From positions 1 through 64,000 of the forward strand of contig NZ_AQWN01000008.1 in NCBI RefSeq assembly GCF_000376385.1: 64,000 nucleotides of DNA. The letters run 5' to 3'. This stretch comes from Desulfurispora thermophila DSM 16022. GTDB taxonomy: Bacteria; Bacillota; Desulfotomaculia; Desulfotomaculales; Desulfurisporaceae. How positions within the stretch are numbered: the first letter of the stretch is position 1; every line of letters begins with the position of its first letter. A program made the translations under genes and the position numbers. The notes below the pieces were generated by a model, which did no database searches, was not told where the DNA came from, and worked only from the letters and a program-made list of their open reading frames with translations. Positions 34,063 through 43,018 of this stretch are shown here, in pieces.

Positions 34063-35214
34063 TTATGATGCTGCCTGTTCATACAGGCGGATGACGTCCT
34101 CCCGGCTCACCGGCCGGGGGTTGCCCGGTGTGCACATATCCTCCAGGACATCGGCCACCATGCCGGGCAGCTGTTCCTGCAGCCGGGCCCGCTCCACCCC
34201 GGCCGCCGGGATGCTGGCCGGCAGGTCCAGATTCTGGCGCAGTACCCGCACGGCTTCGGCCAGGGCCCGGGCCCCCTGGGCCGGGTCGGCGGCGGGCAGT
34301 CCGAGCAGGCGGGCCAGAGCCGCATAGCGGGAGGCGGTGGCGGTGCTCAGTTCTCCCTCCAGCCCGGCGTTGAAGCTGATCACCAGGGGTAGGAAAAGGG
34401 CGTTGCTGCGACCGTGGGGCAGGTGGAAGCGCCCGCCCAGGGCGTGGGCCAGGCTGTGGTTTACACCCAGCGCGGCATTGTTGAAGGCGATGCCGGCCAT
34501 GCAGGAAGCCAGATGCATATTCTCCCGCGCCATGTCGTCGGCCGGGTTGCGGTACAGGCGCAGCAGATTCTGAAAGACCAGTAGCACCGCCTTTTCGGCG
34601 TAGATGTCGGTAAAGCTGTTGGCCGGGCGGGAGACGTAGGCCTCCAGGGCGTGGGTGAGTACGTCAAAGCCCGTGTCGGCAATCACCGGCGGCGGTACCG
34701 TGCGGGTCAGGTCGGGGTCCAGGATGGCCACATCGGGCAGCATCACGTCATCTATCAACACCATTTTGCGCCCGGCGGTCTGGTCGGTGATCACTGAGTA
34801 GGAAGTTACTTCCGAGCCCGTGCCGCTGGTGGTGGGGATGGCCACGAACCAGGGCTTGCGGATGCTCTCGTGCTCCACAAACTGCTCCTTGGTCTTGAGG
34901 CAGAAGTACATAATGGCCTTGGCCGCGTCGATGGAGGAGCCGCCGCCAATGGCAATGAGTAGATCCGGGCGGTACTGGATAATGTGCTGCAGTCCCTTTG
35001 TCACCAGCTCCAGCGCAGGGTCGGGCCGGCTTTCGGGAAATACTTCGTATTCAATGCCCCGGCGCTCCAGCAGCCGGGTCACCCTGTCCACATGGCCCAG
35101 CTGGACCATGATTTTTTCGGTGACAATGCAGGCGCGGTGGCCTTTTACCTGCTCCAGGTAACTCAGCGAGCCGCTGCCGAACTGGATCTGGGGTTTGAGC
35201 AGAAATCTGGGCAT
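34063..35214 (-). CDS. Iron-containing alcohol dehydrogenase
   Basis: The 383-residue group III alcohol dehydrogenase interconverts an alcohol and aldehyde with NAD(P). The Gly-rich cofactor region IAIGGGSSIDAAKA and the metal ligands in the HSLAHALGGRFHLPHG region (three His with an upstream Asp) are present. The substrate cannot be told from sequence; ethanol or 1,3-propanediol types are possible. ATG 35214 follows AAAGGACG; the frame is open further upstream but the added part is low complexity. It may be cotranscribed with the Fe-S protein gene upstream (237-base gap). Confidence 0.92.
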   Translation of the reverse strand: MPRFLLKPQIQFGSGSLSYLEQVKGHRACIVTEKIMVQLGHVDRVTRLLERRGIEYEVFPESRPDPALELVTKGLQHIIQYRPDLLIAIGGGSSIDAAKAIMYFCLKTKEQFVEHESIRKPWFVAIPTTSGTGSEVTSYSVITDQTAGRKMVLIDDVMLPDVAILDPDLTRTVPPPVIADTGFDVLTHALEAYVSRPANSFTDIYAEKAVLLVFQNLLRLYRNPADDMARENMHLASCMAGIAFNNAALGVNHSLAHALGGRFHLPHGRSNALFLPLVISFNAGLEGELSTATASRYAALARLLGLPAADPAQGARALAEAVRVLRQNLDLPASIPAAGVERARLQEQLPGMVADVLEDMCTPGNPRPVSREDVIRLYEQAAS

Positions 35215-35450
35215 AGCAAAACCACGTCCTTTGCTATTATTATTGTCTTTTTTCTCTTGCCGCCACCCTTTCTCCTGCCGGGGGAGGGGAAGAAGCAATT
35301 TTGTGTTAATTGGCACAAAGCAAACAAGCGCCGGCAGCCGGGCAAGGGCTGGCGACGCTTGTCCAAAGGATGCCCAGTAGATCTAACAACATGCTGGGGG
35401 AATAATGCGGGCGGGGTAATCTTGTGGGACGGACAGGTGCCGCTGCGCCG

Positions 35451-36560
35451 TTACCCCAGACGTCCCTTTTCCATGGCCATGCGCATGAATTTTTCTTTCT
35501 GGCTGGCCGGCGGGGTGTAGATGGTCTCCCGGCGGGACATGGTCAGTGCGCCGGTGGGACAGGCCGCCGCGCACACGCCGCAACCGATGCACATTTCCCT
35601 GTTCACTGCCGGTTGCTCGTTACCGTTGCATTCCAGCATATTAATTGCATCGATCTGGCAGGCTGCGGCGCAGCTGCCGCAGCCGCTGCAGCTTTCCGCA
35701 TCCAGAGCAGGGATGAAATTACTGGGATGGGTGGCATGTTTGCCGAATTCCTTGATACTGCGCAGGATGGTACAGCAGCAGCCGCAGCAGTGACACATGT
35801 AGGCCGGCTGATTGAGCACGTTGTCGCAGATGTGCACCAGGCCGAGCTGTGTGGTTTGATCCAGAACGCGCAGCATTTCATCCACCGTGGCCGGCCGGGC
35901 CATTCCCTTGGCCACCACCCAGCGGGCGGCGTTGCCCAGTGACATGCATACCTCCAGGGGGGCGTCGCAGGCTTTGCCCAGGTGGCTGGCCTTGTGCCGG
36001 CAGGAACACAGGGAGATGGCACCATCGCCCGACTGGCGGATAATTTCGCTGGCGCGCTCGTAGGTCAAAACCTCGCTCTCCACGGCGGCCGGAATCAGCT
36101 GCTCGTATACCAGGGTACGCATCAGTTTGGTTTCCTTGCCGGCCAGTTCCTCGCGCACCTTTTCGTCTTTGAAATAGATTTCAAACAGCTCGGCCAGTTC
36201 GCGCATGTTGATGTCTTCCCGCACCCGCATGAAGGTGTACTCGAAAAAGCCCACCACCATGGGGGCCAGCATGTAATAAACGCCGTCCTTGCGGGGCAGG
36301 TCCAGGATCAGGCCCCGGTAGGACATATCCTCCAGCAGCTTTTGAAGTTCGCTACGTCCCATGCCGGTAATGTCAACAATTTTGTCCAGGGGCAGGGGCT
36401 GAAGGGGCAGTTTGCTCCCCACCATGGCTTCGGTTTCGGTGTAAAGCCGGTGCAAAATGCTGAGCAGCGTTTCATTCACCGGTGCTCCCACCGGATACCG
36501 GTTCAGGCGCTCGGCCAGCGCCCGGTAGACTTCCTCTTTGGCATTGACCAGATGACCCAT
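35451..36560 (-). CDS. Fe-S protein with winged-helix N-terminus and two 4Fe-4S clusters
   Basis: The 369-residue protein has a helical N-terminus with a winged-helix-like region (DITGMGRSELQKLLEDMSYRG cut to its core). A middle domain is rich in Cys (SLCSCRHKASHLGKAC, and YMCHCCGCCCTILR). The C-terminal double 4Fe-4S ferredoxin has CSGCGSCAAAC and CIGCGVCAAACP. It belongs to a group of ferredoxin proteins found near oxidoreductases in sulfate reducers and acetogens. The HCCGCCC motif may bind another cluster or a metal. Electron transfer to the adjacent alcohol dehydrogenase is speculative. Confidence 0.82.
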   Translation of the reverse strand: MGHLVNAKEEVYRALAERLNRYPVGAPVNETLLSILHRLYTETEAMVGSKLPLQPLPLDKIVDITGMGRSELQKLLEDMSYRGLILDLPRKDGVYYMLAPMVVGFFEYTFMRVREDINMRELAELFEIYFKDEKVREELAGKETKLMRTLVYEQLIPAAVESEVLTYERASEIIRQSGDGAISLCSCRHKASHLGKACDAPLEVCMSLGNAARWVVAKGMARPATVDEMLRVLDQTTQLGLVHICDNVLNQPAYMCHCCGCCCTILRSIKEFGKHATHPSNFIPALDAESCSGCGSCAAACQIDAINMLECNGNEQPAVNREMCIGCGVCAAACPTGALTMSRRETIYTPPASQKEKFMRMAMEKGRLG

Positions 36561-36804
36561 AATAACCTCTCCTCTTTTATTTTTGTTTATGGTATGGCTG
36601 CAAAAACAGTGTATGATTATTCATTCAGACAACCAGCTATTTAGGTTTTGTTGTGAGAACCATATGAAGCTATGCTTTTTGCAAAATATCAGAATTTACA
36701 GGCAATTATATAGTTTTTCAGGCAGTTTGTCAATAAATTTTCCTGTGGAGCTTGAACCGCCGGTTGTTGTCCATCGTCTATAATAACAGGTAAATTTTTC
36801 TTGC

Positions 36805-36830
36805 CCCTGCGGGTGAGTAACTCCGCAGGG
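36805..36830 (+). promoter_or_regulatory. Leader hairpin before the copper-amine-oxidase-N-like gene
   Basis: CCCTGCGG (36805-36812) pairs with CCGCAGGG (36823-36830), ending just before the AAGGGGAGG ribosome site. It may influence translation. The rest of the 284-base divergent gap is A/T-rich and probably holds both promoters. Confidence 0.45.
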
Positions 36831-36844
36831 AGAAAGGGGAGGGA

Positions 36845-38140
36845 TTGCTTTTGCGAAGAAAATTGCTCGGATTGGTGTTGCTGGCATGTTGTGCAGGCTG
36901 GCTGCTGGTGCCGGCCGCCGGAGCCGGGGGAGCGGAAAAGGTGGCCCTGGCGGTAAACGGGGAGGCATTCCAGAAGGCAGCTGCCTATCTGTTGCAGGAC
37001 ACCACCATGCTGGCGGTGCGGGACTATGCCCGCCTGGCCGGGGCGTCCGTCAGCCAGCCAGCGGCCGACCAGCTGGTTATTGAAGAAAACGGACAGATAT
37101 TGCGGCTGAAAATGGGGGAAACCGTGGCCTACCTGGGCGACCGGCGGATTGACCTGCCCCGGGCGCCCTATACCAGTGGCGGTCAGGTGTTCATCCCCCT
37201 GCGGGCGGTAGCTGAAGCCTTTGGCTATACGGTGCGCTGGCAGGGGAGCGAGCGCGGAGTCGCACTGGAGCGGCAGGAGTTGCGCCAGGGCCTGACGGCC
37301 ATGGAGCTTTTAGCCCGCTCCGGTCAGGCCACGGCCGAATACAACACTTACGAAATGCAGGGGGAACTGAGCTATAAGATAACTCCGCCCGCCGGGGAGC
37401 AGCAGGATCAGGAACTGCCCGGCCAGCTGGAAATGAAAAGCCGGATGGTTTCCAGCTACCAGCAAAAACCGCTGGCGGTATACACCCGGCAGGTGGTGCA
37501 GCGTCCGGCCGGACTGCCCGAGCAGGTCATGCCGCAGGAAATGACTGTGGAGAGTTACATGACCGGCGATTATTTGTATTTTAAACTGCCCGAAGGAGGC
37601 TGGCTGAAGCAGAAAAACCCCCTGCCGGCCGATTTCTGGGCCCAGCAACAGGACATTCAGTCCAATCCCCTCAAAGCTATGCAGCAGATGCGGGAATTCG
37701 GCATCCTGCCCAGCTATGAAAATGATGCGGTAATAAATGGCCAGGAATACTATGTGGTAACCACATCCATCGACACGACCCGTTTTAAAGAAGGGCTGGA
37801 AAAAACTAAACTGCAGTTGATGGATCTGCTCCTTTCGGCGCAAAAAGAGCCCGAGACCCAGTCCGAACGGGCCGCCGGGGTGAGCGAAGTCCAGCAAATG
37901 CTGGAAAAAATGAGCTTTGATTATACCTACACGGTTTACATCAATAAACAAACCCTGCTGGGCGAAATTATGGATCTGGATTTGCAGATGGAGATGCCCC
38001 TGCCCCGGGAGGGCTCCGCTGCCGCGCCGGCCAGCGCCTCGCCCGTGCTGCATATGCAAATGAGCGGCCGCTTCAACCTGGATCAATTCGGCCAGCCCTT
38101 TACGCCGCCCGATGTCAGCGGGGCGAAAGAAATGAATTGA
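36845..38140 (+). CDS. Secreted protein with copper-amine-oxidase N-terminal-like domain
   Basis: The protein of about 430 residues has a signal peptide (LLRRKLLGLVLLACCAGWLL). A stalk domain of the copper-amine-oxidase-N type follows at about 35-140 (AVNGEAFQKAAAYLLQDTTM, VFIPLRAVAEAFGYTVRWQG). The C-terminal part (150-430) resembles LppX/DUF6612-like lipid-binding or sensor domains; this is a weak match. The family name reflects a fold; there is no oxidase domain. The Cys pair in ACCAGW could be a lipobox-like site, but it is not a clean one. TTG 36845 follows AAGGGGAGG. Confidence 0.82.
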   Translation: MLLRRKLLGLVLLACCAGWLLVPAAGAGGAEKVALAVNGEAFQKAAAYLLQDTTMLAVRDYARLAGASVSQPAADQLVIEENGQILRLKMGETVAYLGDRRIDLPRAPYTSGGQVFIPLRAVAEAFGYTVRWQGSERGVALERQELRQGLTAMELLARSGQATAEYNTYEMQGELSYKITPPAGEQQDQELPGQLEMKSRMVSSYQQKPLAVYTRQVVQRPAGLPEQVMPQEMTVESYMTGDYLYFKLPEGGWLKQKNPLPADFWAQQQDIQSNPLKAMQQMREFGILPSYENDAVINGQEYYVVTTSIDTTRFKEGLEKTKLQLMDLLLSAQKEPETQSERAAGVSEVQQMLEKMSFDYTYTVYINKQTLLGEIMDLDLQMEMPLPREGSAAAPASASPVLHMQMSGRFNLDQFGQPFTPPDVSGAKEMN

Positions 38141-38206
38141 TTCCCGCCCCTGGCACACCGGCAGGGAGAGAAAGACTGCTTTAACCCGGCCGGGGAAACC
38201 TGAGTC

Positions 38207-38248
38207 AGCGCTTCTGGCGGTGTTCACTGCCAGAAGCGCTTTTGTTTT
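38207..38248. terminator. Strong terminator after the secreted protein gene
   Basis: AGCGCTTCTGGC (38207-38218) is perfectly complementary to GCCAGAAGCGCT (38229-38240), followed by TTTGTTTT. It also lies downstream of the convergent rubredoxin-like gene. Confidence 0.92.
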
Positions 38249-38450
38249 GGATTGGGCAGGTGGCTTGCTATAACCGGGGCTTTAAAGCGGTGGGGAGGAG
38301 GATGGGCCGGCATGGTTCGTCCCGGGAGATCCCCTGGAAAAGAAGGTGCCTTTGCAAGGACAAAAAATACCGCCCGGCGGGCGGCGCAAGCAAAACAGAA
38401 AAACAGGGGCGGGGAAAGAGGAGGTATGCGCTGCTCCGGGTCCGGTGCCT

Positions 38451-38633
38451 CTACTTTTGGCCTATGCGCGGGTCAAAGCCCGGGCCCTGGGGCAGCTGGC
38501 AGTCGGGGGTGTAACAGCTTGCGTCCAGGAAAGTGCACTTTTCCCCGCAGGACGGGCACTTTTCCGGCAGCCGGTCCGGCCGGGACAGGAAAGTGTAGCC
38601 GCAGTTGGAGCATTTCCAGTTCATTTGATCCAT
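38451..38633 (-). CDS. Rubredoxin-like small metal-binding protein
   Basis: The 60-residue protein has a zinc-ribbon or rubredoxin-type pair of knuckles, [10 protein letters not shown] and [11 protein letters not shown], then a second Cys motif, DASCYTPDC. Four Cys can hold one Fe or Zn, and the extra three make it larger than plain rubredoxin. ATG 38633 lies 7 bases after AGGAGG. It probably acts in redox or oxygen-stress chemistry, but this is unproved. Confidence 0.78.
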   Translation of the reverse strand: MDQMNWKCSNCGYTFLSRPDRLPEKCPSCGEKCTFLDASCYTPDCQLPQGPGFDPRIGQK

Positions 38634-38639
38634 AAAAAA

Positions 38640-39060
38640 TTACCTCCTGTAGTTTTTTAGCAATGGTGCGGATTGCCGGGCCGGGTGCTCTGTGGAGAGT
38701 GAAGGCGGAAAAGGTACCCCTTCGGGTTGGGGGACTGGCGGCACACCGGCGCGGCCTGTTGTATGAGACCTATTTTAATCTGCAGTTATTACCGGGTCTT
38801 TAACAAATTATAAAAATTTTATAACAATTACGCCTGTTCCTGGTTCTCGGGCCCGGCTCACCAGCCAGCGGTAACATTCGGAAAGCTACCTGGCCGGCTA
38901 TGAGCCGCTGAAAAAAAGCCGCGCCGGGGCCGGTAAAGGGGTGGCCGTAAGCCCCCTCCGGACCGCAGGAGGCATGCTTGTGCAAGGGTGGGCAGTATGG
39001 CATAATGATGATAAATATAAATGTGATGCCTGACCCACGGGCAGCTAAGGAGTTGGGGGT
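38640..39060. other. Long non-coding stretch with an A/T palindrome
   Basis: No gene is supported in these 420 bases. They contain the ribosome site of the rubredoxin-like gene, GC-rich hairpin-prone DNA (38680-38760), and a perfect 17-base palindrome, TTATAAAAATTTTATAA, at 38808-38824. A frame with a fragmentary look (SYLAGYEPLKKSRAGAGKG) follows at 38885-38943. It may be a degraded gene. Confidence 0.4.
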
Positions 39061-39612
39061 ATGCCGGGACTGCAGGTGCTAAATGACCGTCCGTACACAG
39101 TGCAGGATTACCTGCAATTAAACGATGAGCAGCGTTATGAGTTGCTCAAAGGAGAGTTGATTATGGTTCCCCGTCCCCGCCCTGCCCACCAGCGGATAGC
39201 CTTGAGAATTGCTGCCGCCCTGCACAGCTATTTGCGGCAAAACCCCCGGGGGGAAGTGTTACAGGAAGTGGATGTGCACCTGGGAGAACAGGTGGTGGCT
39301 CCCGATGTGCTGTTTATCAGCCAGGAGCGGTGTGGTATAATTGGTGAGCTGTACGTGCAGGGGGCTCCCGACCTGGTGGTGGAAGTGCTGTCGCCAGCTA
39401 CGGCCGCCCTGGACAAAAAGCAAAAAAGCGCCCTGTACTGGGCGGCCGGCGTGCAGGAATACTGGCTGGTGGATCCGGAAACAAAGCTGGTGGAAGTGCT
39501 GCTTTCCGGGCCCCGGGGCTGGCTCTGGACCGGTGCCCTGGACAGCGCGGATGTTTTAAGCACTGCACTCTTGCCCGGGCTGCAGATTCCCCTGAGGGAA
39601 GTTTTTGGCTAA
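39061..39612 (+). CDS. Uma2-family (DUF820) PD-(D/E)XK-like endonuclease
   Basis: The 183-residue protein shows the Uma2 pattern: YTVQDYLQLNDEQRYELLKG, VVAPDVLFISQER, PDLVVEVLSPATAALDKKQK and the WLVDPETK-type ending (EYWLVDPETKLVEVL). The Asp/Glu/Lys set (PDV, EVLSP, then DKK) fits a restriction-like fold. The family is common in cyanobacteria and thermophilic Bacillota, often as solitary genes, and its role is unknown. ATG 39061 follows AAGGAG. Confidence 0.88.
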   Translation: MPGLQVLNDRPYTVQDYLQLNDEQRYELLKGELIMVPRPRPAHQRIALRIAAALHSYLRQNPRGEVLQEVDVHLGEQVVAPDVLFISQERCGIIGELYVQGAPDLVVEVLSPATAALDKKQKSALYWAAGVQEYWLVDPETKLVEVLLSGPRGWLWTGALDSADVLSTALLPGLQIPLREVFG

Positions 39613-39660
39613 AATATGTTGCATTGGTATTGAAAAAGAGTGTTGATAATAGTTCATCAA

Positions 39661-39688
39661 AAAGTGCTTCCAGGAGGCACTTTTTTGT
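39661..39688 (+). terminator. Intrinsic terminator after the Uma2 gene
   Basis: AAAGTGC pairs with GCACTTT around TTCCAGGAG, then TTTTTGTTT. Confidence 0.75.
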
Positions 39689-39883
39689 TTTATATTGTAG
39701 TTATTATGTTGAATTTTGCATATTTTGGCTGATTGGTCATTCAAAGTCTACGGTGTGGACGGTGCGCTTTCACTTGGGTAGCAAACCGGTTGGACTTGCC
39801 GTAACTGCATTTTTTGACAGCCTGGCTCTGGCATAAAAAACTGATTCCCGAATTAAAGAGAAACCGGTCGGGAGGTAGAGGGG

Positions 39884-42013
39884 ATGCTTCGCAAGAGCCG
39901 GTGGCCGGCCCGGGTGAGCAGCTGGCCGGTGCTGTCAGCTTTTTTATTGCTGTTTTTGCTGGTCTGTCTGGCCTATTCCCAGCGGCTCAGCGATGAATTT
40001 TACCAGCTGGTGCTGCGGCAGCGGCAGCATGAGCTGCAGGAAAAGGTGGATCTGGCCTACAATGCCATTTCCCCCCTGGTGGAAAAATGCCGGCGGGGAG
40101 AGCTTACAGTAGCGCAGGCCCGCCAGCAGATCCGCGAGCTGGTGCGGCGGATGCGCTATGAGGATGAATTTGGCAAGAATTATATTTTTATGAGCACATA
40201 TGACGGGATATATTTGGTGCAACCGTATGAACCGCAAAATGAAGGCAAGAATATGTGGGACTACCGGGACATAAAGGGTACATATGTAATCCGGGAACTG
40301 GTGCGGGCAGCCCGGCAAAATCCCGGGGGGACATATGTATCATATTACTCCTATCGTCCCTTTACGCGCACATACGAGCCCAAGCTCTCCTATGTGCGGG
40401 GCATTCCCGAAATAGAGGCTTATATTGGTACGGGTGTGTACATGCAGAGCACTTTCCGCCAGATGCTGGCCCTGTTGGCCCGCCAGCGCCTGCTGGGACT
40501 GGTGATGGCCCTGGGGGTGGCCCTGCTCTCCGGCCTGTATATTCTTCAGCTGCGGCGGGTGCAAAAACAGTTGCAGCAGGAGCTGGCCATAAAAAACCAA
40601 CTTTACCAGGAAAATGAGGCGGCCCGGGAGGAGATCCAGGCCCAGTACGAAGAGATTGCGGCCCAGTACGAGGAAAACCGGCAACTGCTGGAGGAGCAGG
40701 CCCGCTACCAGAGTTATATCGAACACATGGCCTATCACGATCCCCTCACCGGCCTGGCCAACCGGCGGCGTTTTGAAGAAAGTCTGGCCCGGGAGCTGGA
40801 GCGGCCGGTCGGGGGTGCGGTACTGCTTTTGGATCTGGACAACTTCAAGCACATCAATGACAGCCGGGGGCATATCTACGGCGATGTGATCCTGCAAAAA
40901 GTGGCCGCCCTGTTGCAGCTGGTGGCCGGGCCGGACGGTCTGGTGGCCCGCTTCGGGGGGGACGAGTTTTTGCTGCTCTGGCCCGGCATTGGGGAGGAGC
41001 AGGAAGTGCGGGAGCGGGCGGTGGCCCTGCAGGGGCGGCTGACCGCCGGCATTTACCAGAGCGAGGGCCTGCACCTGACCGCCAGTGTGGGGGTGGCCCT
41101 GTATCCGGCCCACGGCGATGATGTGACCACCCTGGTGCGGCATGCCGACACCGCTCTTTTTGCGGCCAAAAAGAGCGGCAAAAACGCCTGCCTCTTTTTC
41201 TGCCGCCAAATGACCGTGCAGCTGGAGGAGCGGCTGGCCCTGGAAGAACTGCTGCGCCGGGCGCTCCAGCAAAACGGCTTTGTCCTGCACTACCAGCCCC
41301 TGGTGGATCTGCGCACGGGGCGGGTGGCCGCCCTGGAGGCCCTGCTGCGCCTGCCCGGCCACAATGTTTCCCCGGCGCAATTCATTCCCCTGGCCGAGGA
41401 AAGCGGCCTGATCCGGGAGATCGGCCGCTGGGTGTTGGACGAGGCCATCCGCCAGATGGCCTGCTGGCGGCAGGCGGGCTGTGCTCCCGGCCTGGTCTGC
41501 GTCAATGTCTCCCCCCGCCAGCTGCAGCAGGGCGATTTTGTGGAACAGTTGACCCGGCTCTTGCAGGAGCACCGGCTGCCCCCGGCCTGTCTGGAGCTGG
41601 AGATTACCGAAAACGTGTTTTTAGAGCAGCAGGCGGTGGTGCTGGAAAACCTGCACCGGCTGCAGCAGCTGGGAGTGTCCATAGCCCTGGACGATTTTGG
41701 CAAGGGTTATTCCGCCTTAAACTACCTCACCTTTGTACCTGTGCAGAAAATCAAGCTGGACAAGTCGCTGTGCGACCGGTTCCTGCTGCCCGACCGGCAG
41801 CCGGTGTTTGACAGCCTGCTGGCCCTGGCCCACAGCCTGCATCTGGAAGTGGTGGCCGAGGGTATCGAGGAGGCGGCGGTCTTAAACCTGGCCCGGCAGA
41901 GTGGTTGCGACTATGCCCAGGGGTTTTTGTTCAGCCGCCCTCTACCGTGCGAGCAAGTGGAGTTCCTGCTGGCGTTCGACTTCAGCCCGCTTTTTTCCGG
42001 CACCGGGCATTGA
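39884..42013 (+). CDS. Cache-GGDEF-EAL c-di-GMP turnover protein
   Basis: The 709-residue sensor can make and/or break c-di-GMP. It has a membrane helix (about 15-33), an extracytoplasmic Cache domain (about 40-195, with YIFMSTYDGIYLVQPYEPQN), a second helix, and a short coiled coil with a repeated AQYEEI unit. The GGDEF domain (about 285-440) has the intact FGGDEF signature but no RxxD inhibitory site in front. The EAL domain (about 450-700) has EALLR, NVSPRQL, EITEN, DDFGKGYSAL, KLDKSL and AEGIE, so all catalytic positions look intact. ATG follows GGGAGG. Confidence 0.93.
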   Translation: MLRKSRWPARVSSWPVLSAFLLLFLLVCLAYSQRLSDEFYQLVLRQRQHELQEKVDLAYNAISPLVEKCRRGELTVAQARQQIRELVRRMRYEDEFGKNYIFMSTYDGIYLVQPYEPQNEGKNMWDYRDIKGTYVIRELVRAARQNPGGTYVSYYSYRPFTRTYEPKLSYVRGIPEIEAYIGTGVYMQSTFRQMLALLARQRLLGLVMALGVALLSGLYILQLRRVQKQLQQELAIKNQLYQENEAAREEIQAQYEEIAAQYEENRQLLEEQARYQSYIEHMAYHDPLTGLANRRRFEESLARELERPVGGAVLLLDLDNFKHINDSRGHIYGDVILQKVAALLQLVAGPDGLVARFGGDEFLLLWPGIGEEQEVRERAVALQGRLTAGIYQSEGLHLTASVGVALYPAHGDDVTTLVRHADTALFAAKKSGKNACLFFCRQMTVQLEERLALEELLRRALQQNGFVLHYQPLVDLRTGRVAALEALLRLPGHNVSPAQFIPLAEESGLIREIGRWVLDEAIRQMACWRQAGCAPGLVCVNVSPRQLQQGDFVEQLTRLLQEHRLPPACLELEITENVFLEQQAVVLENLHRLQQLGVSIALDDFGKGYSALNYLTFVPVQKIKLDKSLCDRFLLPDRQPVFDSLLALAHSLHLEVVAEGIEEAAVLNLARQSGCDYAQGFLFSRPLPCEQVEFLLAFDFSPLFSGTGH

Positions 42014-42039
42014 GCCGGTGGGCTCATTCGCCCGGTGCC
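41999..42039. terminator. Shared hairpin between convergent genes
   Basis: GGCACCGGGC pairs with GCCCGGTGCC around an 18-base loop. It contains the stop codons of both the GGDEF-EAL gene and mntA. There is no T-run. Confidence 0.5.
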
Positions 42040-42458
42040 ATCAAATCGCGCAGTGAACTGTGGTAAAAATGCTGCAGATCCCAGTACTGGCGCCAGGTTT
42101 GTTCCCGCCACTGGTAATAAAAATCCTCATCACGGCAAAACAGCAAATTTCCGCTGCTGGCGGCAAAAGACAGAGCGGGGGAGGCATAGTTGAGCACCAC
42201 CACATCCACTGCCCAGCCCAGAGTGCTTTCCAGACGGGTGGCCAGGGTGATTTCGTATTTCCAGAATATATCCTCCGTCTGCTCCCGGTCGTATGCTGTT
42301 AGATAGATTCCCAGATCCAGGTCATGAAAAGCTGTTTGTTCAATAAATGAGCCAAAAATGCAGGCAAAGAAAATATTCTCATCGTTCTCCAATATCTGAC
42401 GCAGCTGGTTTGCCACCTCTTTTTTTTCCGCGGCACTCTTTTGCCAGAGAGGGCGCAT
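42024..42458 (-). CDS. mntA: MntA-type nucleotidyltransferase antitoxin
   Basis: The 144-residue minimal nucleotidyltransferase should inactivate the partner HepT by adding AMP to a Tyr. The active site reads GSFIEQTAFHDLDLGIYL: GS and DxD are present but the spacer is two residues shorter than the usual GSX10DXD. The third acidic residue is probably the Asp in VDVVVLNY. It begins 18 bases after the hepT stop in the same operon. The shorter spacer is worth checking, though the pair is otherwise typical. Confidence 0.87.
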   Translation of the reverse strand: MRPLWQKSAAEKKEVANQLRQILENDENIFFACIFGSFIEQTAFHDLDLGIYLTAYDREQTEDIFWKYEITLATRLESTLGWAVDVVVLNYASPALSFAASSGNLLFCRDEDFYYQWREQTWRQYWDLQHFYHSSLRDLMAPGE

Positions 42459-42476
42459 GTATTACCTCCCCCTTTT

Positions 42477-42908
42477 TTAAATTTCTACCTTAAGGAAAAT
42501 GCTCAGCTGTCGCAAATATTCCTCCATATCACGGGTGAACTGTTTAATAGTGTTAAAAACACGGCTGTCGTCCACCTGAGCGTACCGGTGTACCAGCAGG
42601 TTGCGAAACTTGGCCATTTGTTTTAACCGCTCCGCCAGCTCTGGGGAGAGGGCCTTTTCCCGGGCCAGGATGTCAAAACATTCGGCGTATGTGGCTGGAG
42701 CCCGGGCGGCCAGCCGGGCCACCAGATGGTTGCAAATGTCGAAGGCTGCCTCGCAGCCGACGACAAAAAAATACTTGGCTGCAGCTATCTCTTTGCGGCT
42801 GTTCAAAAACTGCTGCACGCCTACCTGGGCGCAGGAGTTCAGGTCATGGCAGCAGGCTCTAATATCTTGCGCTTTCTGGCGCAGTTTGTCCAGATTTACC
42901 CCCGGCAT
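42477..42908 (-). CDS. hepT: HepT-type HEPN ribonuclease toxin
   Basis: The 143-residue DUF86/HEPN protein has the catalytic RX4HXY motif as RNLLVHRY, exactly as in characterised HepT toxins. The Tyr is the site of AMPylation by MntA. The rest is all-helical. ATG 42908 follows GGGAGG. As toxin with the adjacent antitoxin it forms a type VII toxin-antitoxin module. Confidence 0.9.
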   Translation of the reverse strand: MPGVNLDKLRQKAQDIRACCHDLNSCAQVGVQQFLNSRKEIAAAKYFFVVGCEAAFDICNHLVARLAARAPATYAECFDILAREKALSPELAERLKQMAKFRNLLVHRYAQVDDSRVFNTIKQFTRDMEEYLRQLSIFLKVEI

Positions 42909-43018
42909 ATGATTCCTCCCTGCTGGATTTATTTAAAATTTATAAATTAATTATAGATGCGATGGCCGGTCCGGTACCATAAGTTACGGAAAAATGAAAC
43001 GTTATTCACCACAAAAGT

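Noticed and set aside
38140-38206. A riboswitch-like region before the terminator at 38207
   Set aside because: It is downstream of a gene and upstream of no co-directional gene; no aptamer consensus fits.
38252-38660. Plus-strand frames of 104-127 codons opposite the rubredoxin-like gene
   Set aside because: They are basic, low-complexity translations antisense to a gene with a good ribosome site and Cys motifs.
40340-41572. A 410-codon minus-strand frame opposite the GGDEF-EAL gene
   Set aside because: It is an antisense artefact of GC-rich codons; no domain is seen.
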